Assembly: GCA_013368325.1 (NCBI GenBank)
Contig: JAACJK010000110.1
Span: forward strand, 1,240,001 to 1,304,000
Length of the DNA: 64,000 nt
Direction of reading: 5' to 3'
Source of the DNA: Ephemerocybe angulata
Taxonomy: Eukaryota; Basidiomycota; Agaricomycetes; Agaricales; Psathyrellaceae
The first letter of the stretch is position 1, and each line of letters begins with the position of its first letter. Made by a program: the position numbers and the translations under genes. Of this stretch, positions 1 through 11,264 are shown piece after piece. The notes under the pieces were generated by a model. It saw only the letters and a list, made by a program, of their open reading frames with translations, was not told the DNA's origin and ran no database searches.

Positions 1-329
1 CTGTTGTACGCGTCGCTGTCATTGGAGTTGGAGAAAGGAGGCGGGGAGACGATGTGTTGGGGTGAAGGACCTTGACGCTGGCGGGTTAGCAGTCAACAGC
101 TAAAGGAGAGTAATAAGGAATTGACTAACGGCGGTGTTCGCTAAGGCGAAAGTGAGGCGGTCTCGTCCAGATTGGTGTTTGGCGGGTTCGAGTTGAGAAA
201 CAAGACGCCGAAAGTAAGGGCGAGGTCAAGAGGCGGAGAGCAAGGGGCTGACACACCGCCCTCGCGATTATACATATCAATTTGGAGCTCCGCCTGAACG
301 AACTTGGCAATTCAGAGGCTCGAGGGGCC

Positions 330-510
330 TCCAGTGACTACCCAGTAAAACAGAAGCACCCAGTGAAAACACAGGGGCCGTATTTTCCCAAAATATATGA
401 CCCAGTGAATGGCCAGGGAACTGTGCCAGTGAATACCCACTGGTCCGGTGAACGCCCAGGGAGAGCCAGTGAATGCCCAGGGGTACCCGGTGAGCACCCG
501 GTGAATTTCA
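330..510. repeat. Degenerate CAGTGAA short-repeat cluster
   Basis: About 180 bases hold seven or more imperfect, irregularly spaced copies of a unit close to CCCAGTGAA, some as CCAGTGAAT and some as CCGGTGAA. They lie directly upstream of the F-box relic. No open frame uses them convincingly. I read it as a decayed minisatellite; the bases 1-329 before it show no gene that I can support. Confidence 0.5.
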
Positions 511-534
511 CCGTGTATATGGCTCATAGTGGAC

Positions 535-1104
535 GGCGATTTCGAGACAGCGGAGGAGGATCCTTGGAACACTATCCAGGAGTGGCTGGAGGCCTATGGG
601 GTGCAGCTGAAGATCGTCGAGTTCAATATGGCGTATTTGGCGCCGGTGACGTTGGACGCTTGTATGGGACTTTTGAAGGGTGTTGTGGAATTGAGGCTCT
701 TCTGCAGGAGTAGTTCGCCGCCCTTTCCGCCGAGGCCTCCTCCTCATATCTTACCCCAGGCGAGAATTGATGGAGAGTTCTTGGCCAGACTGGGTGGAAT
801 GGTTGATGATACCACGAGTCGCTCGGAGGATATTTGGTGTCCGAATCTCGAGGTGGTCCATTTCCCGAAGCATAGGAATGAGTTTACGGAGGAGGATTTA
901 TTGGAGTTCATTGTTGCACGGAGTAGGGCCAGTGCAACTGGGGGGTGCGCGAGGCTGCGCCAAGTGGATGCGGTGTTTGATACACTTCAGACGATTGATA
1001 TCCCGGCGCGGTTGGGGGAGCGAGGCGTGTATGTAAACCAGCTTGAGTGCAATGCGGTATATGCTTCGCGTCTCTCGTTATTCTATTATAATATTCTTGA
1101 TTAA
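535..1104 (+). pseudogene. F-box-like gene relic (C-terminal part only)
   Basis: The frame from about 535 to the stop at 1104 matches the last third of the intact F-box-like gene at 15560-17317. Shared blocks include WCPNLEVV against WCPRLEVI, FTEEDLLEFIVA against FTEADLLEFVIA, and a final block ending IDIPARLGERGVYV against VDIPARLREMGVDT. The N-terminal F-box and the leucine-rich middle are missing, and there is no start codon in a sensible place. It is most likely a dead fragment left by duplication within the F-box family that dominates 15-25 kb. Confidence 0.65.
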
Positions 1105-1935
1105 CAGTATGTGCCTTATCATTCTGTATATCCGCTTCTACCAATGAGTATCTCGCGGTGCAATGTAAATAATCCTGCCGTAGGATTAAAAAAATAGGAG
1201 CCCAGGTGCGGTCCTCTGGCCAATGAGTGTGTAGACTAAACAGTAATCCTTTCTGGCGCATCAGGCTTTAGATTGGCGCCCACCTGATTCATGGCACTGC
1301 CATGGACGGAATGGCTCCTTTCTCAATGACTGTAGCGCAGTTTCAGTGACCAGTCATCGTTCACGATAGAAGGTAAGAGTTCTGCCTCTGGGCGCTCAGC
1401 GCTCCATCTGTGGCACGGACACCTCAATTTCCGCGGTCGTATTGTTCTCTAGCGCATCTATCGTCTTTAGACGGCGTAAATGTCACTTTATCCCTCGCTA
1501 TACAACTGTGTTTGTAGGCCACCTGCCATTAAAATAACAGTGTTCACACCGTTGCCGCCGACATAGTTCATCTCTGAGCTCCCCGTGCGCCCACAGACGC
1601 ACACAGCTGTTGTTGTTCTTATGGACCTAATGTATAAGGGATTCCGGGTTTCTGGCGGTTCGCCAGGTTACGGGGATTTTCAAATTAATGACGGCGGAAA
1701 TGAAGAAGGCAGTATTACCGTTTTTGTTCTCAAGGAACATTGTAGGTACACGACATCGCACATCGGGTGGGTATGTGACCGGGGAACAAAGTTTCAAATC
1801 CTTTGCTGGTAACGCTTATCGAAACCCCTCGCAGGAGGATGGATGCGATCTGACTTAAATACAGCCAGCGTTGTCGGCCTTCAGAACATAGCAGCATTCC
1901 TCTCCTCCAGATCTACCTCACTAGCAGACACTCCC
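1105..1935. other. Intergenic stretch, no gene seen
   Basis: No coding frame here resembles its neighbours or a family I know. A TTAAATAC motif near 1855 is about 80 bases before the chosen start at 1936 and could serve as the TATA element of that gene. Confidence 0.4.
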
Positions 1936-3668
1936 ATGGCAGGATCAACCCATAACTTTGAAGGCGCCAATAACTTCCATATTAGCACCTTCCACGCAAA
2001 TACTAGTTTTGGGGGTAGTAGTGGTAGGACGGCACCAAATTCGCGTGACCGCTGTGACTGACTATAACTTCAAAGCGGGACCCACATCGCCAGTATCATC
2101 TCTGGTACCGCCCCCCGCACTGGGCTCCACAGGCCAGGCTCCTCTATCAAGACCAACATTGCGGCCGGACGGGAGGCACATCTCCTCGAGAACTTCGCAA
2201 CAGCGACACTCGGGTTCATCCCAGTTAGACTATGCAACGGGTCGTTTGTCGGGGCTGATCCCGAACTCATACCCCTTGGAGGCTGGCACTCCATATAGGA
2301 CTCTGGATCGGCTGGTCCCTGTCGGTCCCACCCCACTATTCAAGCATAGTATCGTCTGCGCTTTGGAAGCAAGCACCATCCTGGAGATGAAGCTGGAACC
2401 CCTGCGAGACCTTTTCCGCAGTTTCGGAATCGAGGAAAGAGACTGGTACGCCCAAGCAGGCTTCAAGCATGTACCCGAGCTGTTCTCGACGACGGAGCCA
2501 CATATCATCATCACGTTCAGCAAGTGGAGGAACGCTCTCGCTAGAGAGAGGGCCGACTTTTCGGAGAAACTCTTATCGATTTTGTCGCCTTTTCCTATCG
2601 TCCTCCGATGCGGGAAACACGCTCGTGAGCTTGGTGGAAACAGAAAGGCCCCCGGTGGCCCCCCAGAGGATCCACTGTTTGGGCCAAAGTCCAGTAGCCA
2701 GCCAGAAGAAGGATTCCTTGTGCTTAAGGACCTGGAGATACCCTACTCGGACTCATACCGTCCGGCTATCGATATGAACGCGTCCAACGGCGCCGATTCG
2801 GACAGCCAACGTGGAGATCTGAAGAACAGGCTAAGTGCAGTGTTCCGATTTGAGGTGAGGCTCTCAATCTTGCACGGGACGCATGATACAGACGCTGACG
2901 TCCGCCCACGACATTCAATAGATCGAGAAGAGCAACAGAGAGGGCAGAGGAGTGGGCGGTTCGAGGGTCCTCAAGTTCAAAAAGCTGCATTGGGAGGGTC
3001 CGAGCGGTTACGTCCTCCGGGAGGCATGTGTCACCGTGATCTGTGACCAGGAAAGCACCTTCGACATTCTTCCTGCAGCGCGCGCCGAAGTCGACACTTC
3101 ACATGGGATCACGCAGACGAACCTGAAGTCCAGAACCGATGAGAATACCAAGGAGGCAAAGGCCGAAGTCAAGGTGTGGTCGATGCTATTGGGTGGATCG
3201 AGGAAGAGGACACGAAAAGAAGAGGATTCAGCGACAGAAAGCACGAACCGGAACGCCCTCCAGGTCTGCCATGTCGAGCGGGCAAAGAGCGGAGCAGTCA
3301 AGTATACGAGATATCCCGGTTTCAGCAACAAGAACCATCTGGCATTGGGCGAAGGCGACTTGCCTACGCTTACCGTGCACCCCAAGGTCACTCAGCAAGC
3401 GCCGACAACGTATACTGTCAGGGTACTTTCAATCTGGGATTTCGATGGTCAGCCAGCTTCGGGACCGCGGAAGGCATGGGGGTCGCTTCTTCGAAAGGGG
3501 GGAAGGAGCGGGAATTTAGGCATCACTGGTGGAGATCCTCGTCGTTTCACCGAAGTCGCCCATTGTGCCCAGGTCATGGTCGCTCACAATTTCCTTGGTG
3601 ACGCATCCGAAACATCGAACACTTCTCACGTCTTCGAGGATTTGAGGGTATCCCCTGGCAGGGCGTGA
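1936..3668 (+). CDS. Unrecognised protein, copy A of a local three-exon family
   Basis: Exons 1936-2014, 2076-2854 and 2922-3668 give 534 residues. Intron 1 (61 nt) ends after an ACTGACTATAAC branch region; intron 2 (67 nt) is phase 0. Both introns fall at the same places and phases as in copy B at 5976-7846, which supports the model. The N-terminus is short and rich in Gly, Asn, Phe and His; a Pro/Ser linker follows; then a domain with the block HIIITFSKWRNAL and a C-terminal domain starting near VLKFKKLHWEGPSGYVL. I do not recognise the family and see no signal peptide or membrane segment. The start at 1936 has a good context (CCCATGG); an in-frame ATG at 1843 is possible. Copies A and B are tandem, same strand, with a transposon between them. 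Confidence 0.7.
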
Positions 3669-3835
3669 GGGGATGATGCAGATTGGTTATGCGTACTATA
3701 GATTGTACTTACCTGGAGCATATGTCGTTGTGGCTGTCGTGGTCAGGTACCACTTGGGAATTGATCGTTGAAAACAACAGTGTCTCATACCCAAGGCCGT
3801 AGCAAAATATGCACAAAGGAAGATGTGTCACTGAT

Positions 3836-5444
3836 GGATAATGCTATTCAGCAACCCCCCTTGTCGGCAGCAAGGGGGTTTAGTTAATCGGCAACCCCGC
3901 TTGTCACATCAAAGGCCTGCCGAGCGCCATCAGTAAATGTAGAGTCCGCTCGGTCGTCTCCGATTTCGACTTTCGGCGACCTTTCTTCTGCACTGGACTC
4001 TGCTCTCCAATATGCACAACGCAGGAAGAAGGGGGCTTATGTGTTATGCTCATTATGTTTTCGGTAGCCTATAAGAGAGCCCAGGTCTTAGGAGACGGCT
4101 ACGAGTGAGGGCCAGGGAGGGGAAAGCCTCCCGGGCCCCACTTCTGAATTGTGCATAACATACATTGGAGAGAGATCTATTGTCTCTCCAGCGGTCCTCT
4201 GGGTGAAATGGTGGTATAATTTACGCTGCTTTATTATATGTCTCTCTTCGGTCACATAGGGAGTACTCAGGGGCCTGCAGAGTGCCTACTACCCAGAACA
4301 TGGAAGGAGCTAGCCTCTAGGATACAGCTAGGAGAGCTCGTCCAGATATATAGCTATCTTGAGGAGGTTAAATGGGGATAATGCTATTCAGCAACCCCCC
4401 TTTTGGTCAAACAACCGGGTTGTTTTGACAAATTAATGATTGTGCTATCGAGCAACCCTCATCGCGCTCGGCAGACATATTTGATGCCGGGACCGCCGAG
4501 TGATACAATCAGCTCTGTAAGCACATTGCCGAACGGCTGCAAGTTGGCCAGAGGCGAGTGCCCTGTCGCTTGAAGGCCTCGTCAACCCTCACGCATCCTT
4601 GTGGTAGGAAGAACGCCAGAAGAGACCTTTGTGCACCATTTAACCTCCTCAAGATAGCTATATATCTGGACGAGCTCTCCTAGCTGTATCCTAGAGGCTA
4701 GCTCCTTCCATGTTCTGGGTAGTAGGCACTCTGCAGGCCCCTGAGTACTCCCTATGTGACCGAAGAGAGACATATAATAAAGCAGCGTAAATTATACCAC
4801 CATTTCACCCAGAGGACCGCTGGAGAGACAATAGATCTCTCTCCAATGTATGTTATGCACAATTCAGAAGTGGGGCCCGGGAGGCTTTCCCCTCCCTGGC
4901 CCTCACTCGTAGCCGTCTCCTAAGACCTGGGCTCTCTTATAGGCTACCGAAAACATAATGAGCATAACACATAAGCCCCCTTCTTCCTGCGTTGTGCATA
5001 TTGGAGAGCAGAGTCCAGTGCAGAAGAAAGGTCGCCGAAAGTCGAAATCGGAGACGACCGAGCGGACTCTACATTTACTGATGGCGCTCGGCAGGCCTTT
5101 GATGTGACAAGCGGGGTTGCCGATTAACTAAACCCCCTTGCTGCCGACAAGGGGGGTTGCTGAATAGCATTATCCGTTAAATGGTGCACAAAGGTCTCTT
5201 CTGGCGTTCTTCCTACCACAAGGATGCGTGAGGGTTGACGAGGCCTTCAAGCGACAGGGCACTCGCCTCTGGCCAACTTGCAGCCGTTCGGCAATGTGCT
5301 TACAGAGCTGATTGTATCACTCGGCGGTCCCGGCATCAAATATGTCTGCCGAGCGCGATGAGGGTTGCTCGATAGCACAATCATTAATTTGTCAAAACAA
5401 CCCGGTTGTTTGACCAAAAGGGGGGTTGCTGAATAGCATTATCC
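3836..5444. mobile_element. Non-autonomous 9-bp-TSD DNA transposon (outer copy)
   Basis: The element is bounded by GTCACTGAT at 3827-3835 and 5445-5453, a perfect 9-bp target duplication. Its ends are inverted repeats of about 27 bases that begin GGATAATGCTATTCAGCAAC. Without the copy nested in it (4376-5175 plus one 9-bp duplication) it is exactly 800 bp. It has no long open frame, so a transposase must be supplied elsewhere. A 9-bp duplication is characteristic of Mutator-like elements; assignment to that superfamily is inference. Confidence 0.85.
4376..5175. mobile_element. Second copy of the same 800-bp transposon, nested in inverse orientation
   Basis: This 800-bp copy begins and ends with the same GGATAATGC/GCATTATCC termini and is flanked by its own 9-bp duplication GTTAAATGG at 4367-4375 and 5176-5184. 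Its sequence is the reverse complement of the outer element: 4645-5175 mirrors 3836-4370, and 4376-4643 mirrors the outer right part at 5180-5444. The element therefore inserted into another copy of itself 540 bp from the outer left end. By eye the copies are almost identical, so both insertions look recent. Confidence 0.85.
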
Positions 5445-5759
5445 GTCACTGATTTACGGTGTAATTTTGGTGTAATTGACAACTTGGTCTGTAGGTCCAC
5501 TTGAGCTGAAATTAACGGTTTCGGCGCCACCTGCATTAGCTGAGCTTGTTGGGACCCACAAAGCGCAGCCACCGTAGTTGCGCAGGAGGTCAGAGAGCCA
5601 CTGAGTATGCTGTCCGCCTCTTCGTCACCCAGGTTACAGAGCTCGCTAAATAAAATGAAAGAAGAATACAATGAACTCAAAGGGCGCTGTGTGGCATATC
5701 ATTACTAAATGCACTCGCTGCAAGGACTGGGTGTTGTTCTCCTCGGGTACGTCCATCAT

Positions 5760-8110
5760 AGGTTCCTATGTCGAACGCGTCCTTTGTCGAACTTCCTTCA
5801 AAGAGATTCATGCCACTGCGGAATTTGCAGTTCGAATAAATCAATCTACATGACAGCCTTTGACAGTGGCATGCCACACCTATTCCTTCCCTCATAAAGC
5901 AGCTCCCCCAGCTCATACGGCCTCATAAACGGACTCAATCTTCAACATCGTCCAGCCCCCTCTCATTACTCTATCATGACCTCAAAGATCCGTGACTATC
6001 GTCGTCCTGCCTCGATCCATTTCCATCCCCCAGAGATAGCCAGAAATGCCAGCAATTTCTCCATGGGAGATGTTACCACTCACAATTATGGTAGTTCTCC
6101 CACTCCTTTCTGGGTTCAGAAGTATCCCCAGTACTGATCCATCGTAAAAGCCGGCGACGCGACGAATATTGGATACTATAACAGTGGGGGTGGCCGGTAT
6201 ATGTCACCTCCCCTCTTTAGGCCTGCCAGTCACAGTGAGCGCGATCTTGATATGTCCAAAGAATTCTACTCATTTCATTCGAATGTAACAGGTCCGCACA
6301 CGCCTGTTGAAGATACCTCGAGTGGTGGCATCGGAAGCGCGCCTCTGCCAACACCTCATCGCGCCCCCGATTTTGATTCTCCTAGAACGTCCTACTCGAG
6401 TACCCCACCTTCCACCGCGTGTAGCGCCCCAGCCAATTCCAATGCCACCTCCGGTACATCAGTCAACTCGGACGTGGACAAGGTATTCACCCCTGTCGCC
6501 ACTGCGAAGGGACTCGCGCTTCCTACAGCGGTACAGTCTATACCGACCGAAACGGTGACTCCAGTTGGCCCGACTCCGAAGTACAGGCAGGGCATCATTG
6601 CAGCGTTCGAGGCGAATAGGCGGCTACGGGAGCAGTTGCCGTCGTTGAGGGCTGATTTGGCCCAGCTAGGCTTCGGGACTCATGACTGGCGAGCTCAGGT
6701 CGGTTTCAAGAACTTTGCGCGAGATAAGCCGGAGATCGTGATTACTGTCTTCAAATGGAGCTTCTGGAAGAGGGACTTAAAGGGTAGGCTGTCGAGGAAG
6801 ATTTCTGTGTTGATGACGCCGTTCCCTTGTGTATTGCGACGTCCCGGGAAGAGTGACCACCGTGTTAAGCCCGAAGCAGCGATATGGTCCACCGTTCCTA
6901 GAGATTTCATGGCTGAGAGGGGGGTGGCGCGGGGAGAACTGGTCATCGCCGACCCGCATGTTTCCCAGGAATACGAGCCGTTGATCTGCCTAACTGCTAT
7001 AAATGATCCATCGCAGAATCCAGACCCAGCGGTGGAGTCTACGTCCACCGAGGCGTTGACGAACTCCTTTGATTTCAAGGTGTGTTTCGTCACCCGAACT
7101 GGCCAAGGTTTCGAATTGACTGATAAGCATGGTAGATCTCAAAGAACGGAGAAGGCGGTCGCATGTCTGCTTCCCGCACAATAACGTTCACCAAACTTCT
7201 CTGCGTCGGTCCTAAAGGTTACGCTCTCTACGAGGCCTATGTAAGCGTGACGTGCGACGAGAGCTGTCGTTTCCGAGTTCTGCCGGCAGAGAGAGAAGAG
7301 GTCGACACGAGCCAGGCAATCACGCAGACGAACCAGAAGAAGACGTCCGAGCAGAACGCAACCATGGCACAGCTCCAGGTTACCCCTTCCACAGGGAAGG
7401 CTACTGTGGGGAACACACACACAGTCGGCACCGAAGATACAGCCACAGACACCACAAATCGAACTGCGATCCAGGTCAGGCACGACGATGGCGATAAAAG
7501 CTCCACGGTCATTTACACCAAGAATCTTGCCGTAGGGAAGCCAGAACGTCTATCCCTCGGAGAGGGCGACTTGCCCATCTTCGCTGTCAATCCCCAGAGC
7601 TACGAGCGACTGCCGAAGGAGTACACCGTCAAAGTACATTCGATTTGGACGCTGAATCCTGAGGTAGACGGGAGTAAGGTGAATTCCAAAAGCTTCTTCT
7701 CCAAGCGCAAGAGGGTCCAGGACGACACCCCTCGTTTCACGAACCTTGCGTTCTCCGCTGAAGTCGTCGTTGCCACCGACTTCCGCGGGCACCAAGCTTC
7801 AATAACTTCGAGGACGAACCATGTAGTCGAGGAGATGGGGTGGTAAGATTCGGTATAGTACGGGTGCTTCGTTGCTTGCCTTTGGTCCTTTGGATGTTGG
7901 TCGGTTGGGAATGAAATTGAACTGGGTTTTCGATCACTGTTGGCCAACTTTCAAAGCTTTTAGAAAATAAGTGCAAAGTGCATCATGATCAGGGGTTTCA
8001 AGTTTCCGACACTTTTTCTTCACAAACTTGAATCTTCTCCTCATCCGAAATCGACGAATTGCTCCAAACAATGGAGACTGTAAGGTAAGAAAAACCTAGA
8101 CTCAGGCGCA
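5760..8110. repeat. Segmental duplication, inverted partner at 18215-19477
   Basis: From about 5760 to 8110, covering the upstream region, all of copy B and its 3' flank, the sequence recurs in reverse orientation at 18215-19477. The partner lacks about 1.08 kb matching 6211-7291 and 37 bases matching part of exon 1. Because flanks on both sides are shared, the event was a DNA-level duplication and not retroposition; the intron at 6091-6150 is also retained in the partner. Confidence 0.75.
5976..7846 (+). CDS. Unrecognised protein, copy B of the local three-exon family
   Basis: Exons 5976-6090, 6151-7079 and 7136-7846 give 584 residues. Intron 1 (60 nt) has a clear TACTGATCC branch site before AAAAG; intron 2 (56 nt) is phase 0 and ends GGTAG. 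The order is: a short N-terminus with a Gly/Asn patch (ATNIGYYNSGGGR), a Ser/Thr/Pro-rich linker, a central domain with KPEIVITVFKWSFWKRDL and LMTPFPCVLR, then a C-terminal domain with ITFTKLLCVGPKGYALYEAY and a long Thr/Asn/Gln-rich loop (SQAITQTNQKKTSEQNA). Copy A has the same architecture and intron positions. I do not recognise the family; lack of a signal peptide suggests a cytosolic or nuclear protein. A possible start element CTCATAAAC lies some 60 bases upstream. Confidence 0.75.
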
Positions 8111-9197
8111 CCACTATCCTCGAGCGCTTGGCACAGTCGGGCACGCCATTTTCATACGTGGCAGAGCCTCTCCGTCGGGGCAGAGTGTCTCTATTTCATA
8201 CCCGCCTGGGTAAGGCCTTCTATAGCGACCCGTGATGATTTCTCTCTCCTAGAACCCAAGGTGTAAGTCTGCCTCTCCGTCTCCAAATGCAATTGCCGCT
8301 ATAATCGCGGGTTACCCCCGCAAACCACGCCTTATTCGCACAAGTACACCGACAACATCCAATGTGTTTCTTACTGATTTTGTCGTGAACTGTAAGTACG
8401 CATGCAACACTTGGTGAGCTTCTACACACCAATTCGCCGTCATTCGCCGTCTGATCTCTGAAGTGTACCAGGTTTCCAACCCCAGGGCGCCTGCACAGTC
8501 ATTTTCGAGATTAGCGCCGAAACAGTGCATTCACAGTGTAAGTTGTTGCCAGGTCAACCAGACCTCTTATTGCCGTTCTGTCTCTCCATACCACATGGGT
8601 GTTAAGGTGGTGGACGATGTCAGCGTGCCTGGGCTCATACAGACGACACTTCCTTCTCGACTTGACGTGCTCATCTAGCCCAAGGAAGTTCTTGCCTTTC
8701 AACGAGTGCATCGTGCCTGGTTTCTGAGGGCATTTACATGAAGTCCGTACGTCAGATCCGGAGCCTTTTACCCTGCGCTGAGGTCAAGTGATAATAATGG
8801 ACTGCCTCTCTACATGAACACATCTCCGACCTCCACCAGCCCTCAGACTCATCCTCTCCGCAGGAGGCCTCACTCGGATAGAGCACCTCTTACCCCCATA
8901 TTCCCGGAGGCATCATCCATGCCTCTGCTCCATGCGGGCCACGAAGGGCGATTGAGGGGTATCATATCCCATGCATGTCGAGATAGATACGCCATCATCA
9001 AGCTTCAAGTCCGACTGACAGTACTGACAACCCTTTGATATAAACCCAGGAGCTGCGGTCTGGCTGTCCCCGCTTTTGACAGGGTTACTTGCCGACCGTT
9101 TCCCGCGTCGCCCCACCTGCAGTCGCTCCACATCTGCCTTCGCGGCTTCGGCCAGCCACAGGACCCGGTATCAAGCGCTTAACTCGCGAAGATTCAG
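8111..9197. other. Intergenic stretch, no gene seen
   Basis: About 1.1 kb between the end of the duplicated block and the DUF6534 gene. Short open frames exist, but none has a family resemblance or a believable splice structure. No RNA gene or clear repeat is visible. Confidence 0.4.
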
Positions 9198-10900
9198 ATG
9201 GCGAGCGTGGAGGGCCTTGATGTTGGGCGGACGTATGGGGCGCTGCTCTTTGGCGCGTCTGGAGCGTTTGGGTACGTACCTCCTCAAATGGATATCAAAG
9301 CCCGAGCGCCCTCGTCTCATCGACCTTGACATATAGGCTGAGTGGGATCGTCGTGACCCAATGCCTTGTATACTTCAAACAGTACCCAGAAGACTCTCAC
9401 AAGACGAAAGCCATGGTGCTGGCCTCATGGTGCGCGATACTGATCACCGACCTCGCCCTTTTCACATTCAGGCGATTGACGCTGCCTGATGTTAGGTTCC
9501 TCGATATGACGCACAGTGCATTCGTTATGCTTTCGATATACGATTACTTCATCAAGTACTTCGGCGATGAGGGCGGGATAGACATCATTCCATGGTGAGC
9601 AGATTACTCCCTCCCAAATTCCATGCGTTTGAAGTTGAGAATTTCATCTCAAAGGCCACTCGCGGTAAGCCGTCTTTCGGGCTAGAAGTCAAGTCAATAA
9701 GTTGAAGAAGCGTACTTTGGAAGGCGTCTGTGGTAGTCACGGTGCGTTCTGACATGATTTCGACCGTTACACTCGCTGATGCATACATGGTCACTCGCAG
9801 GCTCTTCAAACACTCCTCGTTCATTGGTGAGTTCCCCACGTCCGACCCCCACTGTGCCTGGGCGCTTAATCGAATCACAGCTTCTTCGCGGTCAAGATCT
9901 TCAGATGTTCGTCCAACAGAAGTTATCTATATATCACGACGAACTCACCTCCCATTTCAGCGAGCAGGAGAAACTGGTATATCACTGGGCCCATCGTGCG
10001 TTGTCAACCCGTCCTTTCCTAGACCTCGAACGCAGATGCTGAAGTGATGTACAGGTTCTACTGGCGATAGCAAGGCTCGTTTCGGCTTCAAGTGCGTTAT
10101 TGAATGTCCTCTTCCTGTCTCGTTCTAAAACGCTTACCACAGTGACGACATACAATATGATTCGCTTGAAGCGCTTCTCCGCTTTCATGATCCCGTTTCC
10201 AAAGGTACAATCTCTCCGAGGCCACACTGAACTCACTAAATGGGTTCGAAGACTATGTTTACGACAGGTCTCTCCCTCACCGCTGCCGTCGATATTCTCA
10301 TCACCGGCTGTCTCTGCTACTACCTCGTCGAGATCAGGACACGCATTAGTCCTTGTTCAACTATGTAAGCCGTATCGCTCGCCTCAATACTTTCTGGCTG
10401 AATGACCTGGTTTGCTTCAGGATGATAAAGATGGTCGACACGCTCACGCTCTACACACTCGAGAACGGCGCTCTCACATGGTCAGTCCTCGTCGCCCGAA
10501 TCAAATTACTAACTAATATCGCCGTCTATAGCCTCGCCGCCGTCGCCTCGCTCGTTTGCTGGCTCACTATGCCGCATAACCTCATCTTCATGGGCTTACA
10601 CTTCGTGATCTCCAAACGTACGTACATCTCTGGCTGTCTCGCTCAGGTCTTAATGCTAACAGAATAACAGTCTACGCCAACTCCCTCCTCGCCTCGCTCA
10701 ACATGCGGCGTCAACTCTGGCAGATCCACGGAGGGATCGACCCCTCATCAGACGAGGGGCCCTCAAACGCGAAACAACTGGGCGCCGAGTCCGCCTTTCG
10801 CATCCAAAACACCTTCCAGAACAAAACCTCCAAGTCCACATTCGACTACCCACCGTCGCCCTACAACAATAATGCTGACTCAGTGCCCCTGCCCCTGTAA
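9198..10900 (+). CDS. DUF6534-type multi-spanning membrane protein, 3' end cut by an LTR element
   Basis: Twelve exons (9198-9271, 9337-9594, 9711-9741, 9801-9826, 9881-9906, 9961-9995, 10055-10091, 10143-10204, 10252-10364, 10421-10480, 10532-10617, 10671-10900) give 345 residues. Family hallmarks are YGALLFGASGAFG at the start, QCLVYFKQYPEDS, RRNWYITGPIVVLLAIARL and the C-terminal MPHNLIFMGLHFVISKLYA. About seven hydrophobic segments are expected; the role of the family is unknown, though its layout is receptor-like. The present stop codon TAA at 10898-10900 is not original: it is made by the first bases of the LTR at 10896. The original frame would run on past the element to a TAG at 13014-13016, adding about 42 residues. 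The splice at 9711 is the least certain. Confidence 0.75.
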
Positions 10901-11120
10901 CGAGGGGTCCTTCGAAGCCCCTAGCCCATTGACGCCATTTGTATTTGTTTGGATCAGAAGCCTCCGCCGCCAGCATAGCACGACGGCGGAGCCTTCTTCC
11001 TTTCCTTTAGCCCATATTTTACCCCTGTCGTACACGTTATAGAGTCGTTCCAATATACTTATTGGTCTTGCTCACTGCGTGTTCCCGGCTAGGGTGATAA
11101 CAGGGCTACCACCCCTTACA
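10896..11120 (+). repeat. 5' LTR
   Basis: 225-bp LTR, TG...CA. It holds a hairpin-prone segment with CTCCGCCGCC and GGCGGAG about 10 bases apart. Its first five bases supply the stop codon of the interrupted DUF6534 gene. Confidence 0.9.
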
Positions 11121-11264
11121 CTTTTTTGAGCATCCAAGAGTCTTCTGACTCAAGTATACTCAGCACCATCGTCACTTTCTCTATTGGGACCACCCCAGTA
11201 CTATAGGCTTTCGGGCCTCTCTCTATCTCTTTTCTTTTCTTTCCTCTTCACCTGGCACGACATC

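Noticed and set aside
3836..5444. One large palindromic transposon or a cruciform-forming single element
   Set aside because: The internal 9-bp duplication GTTAAATGG and the presence of four element ends show two separate insertions of one 800-bp element.
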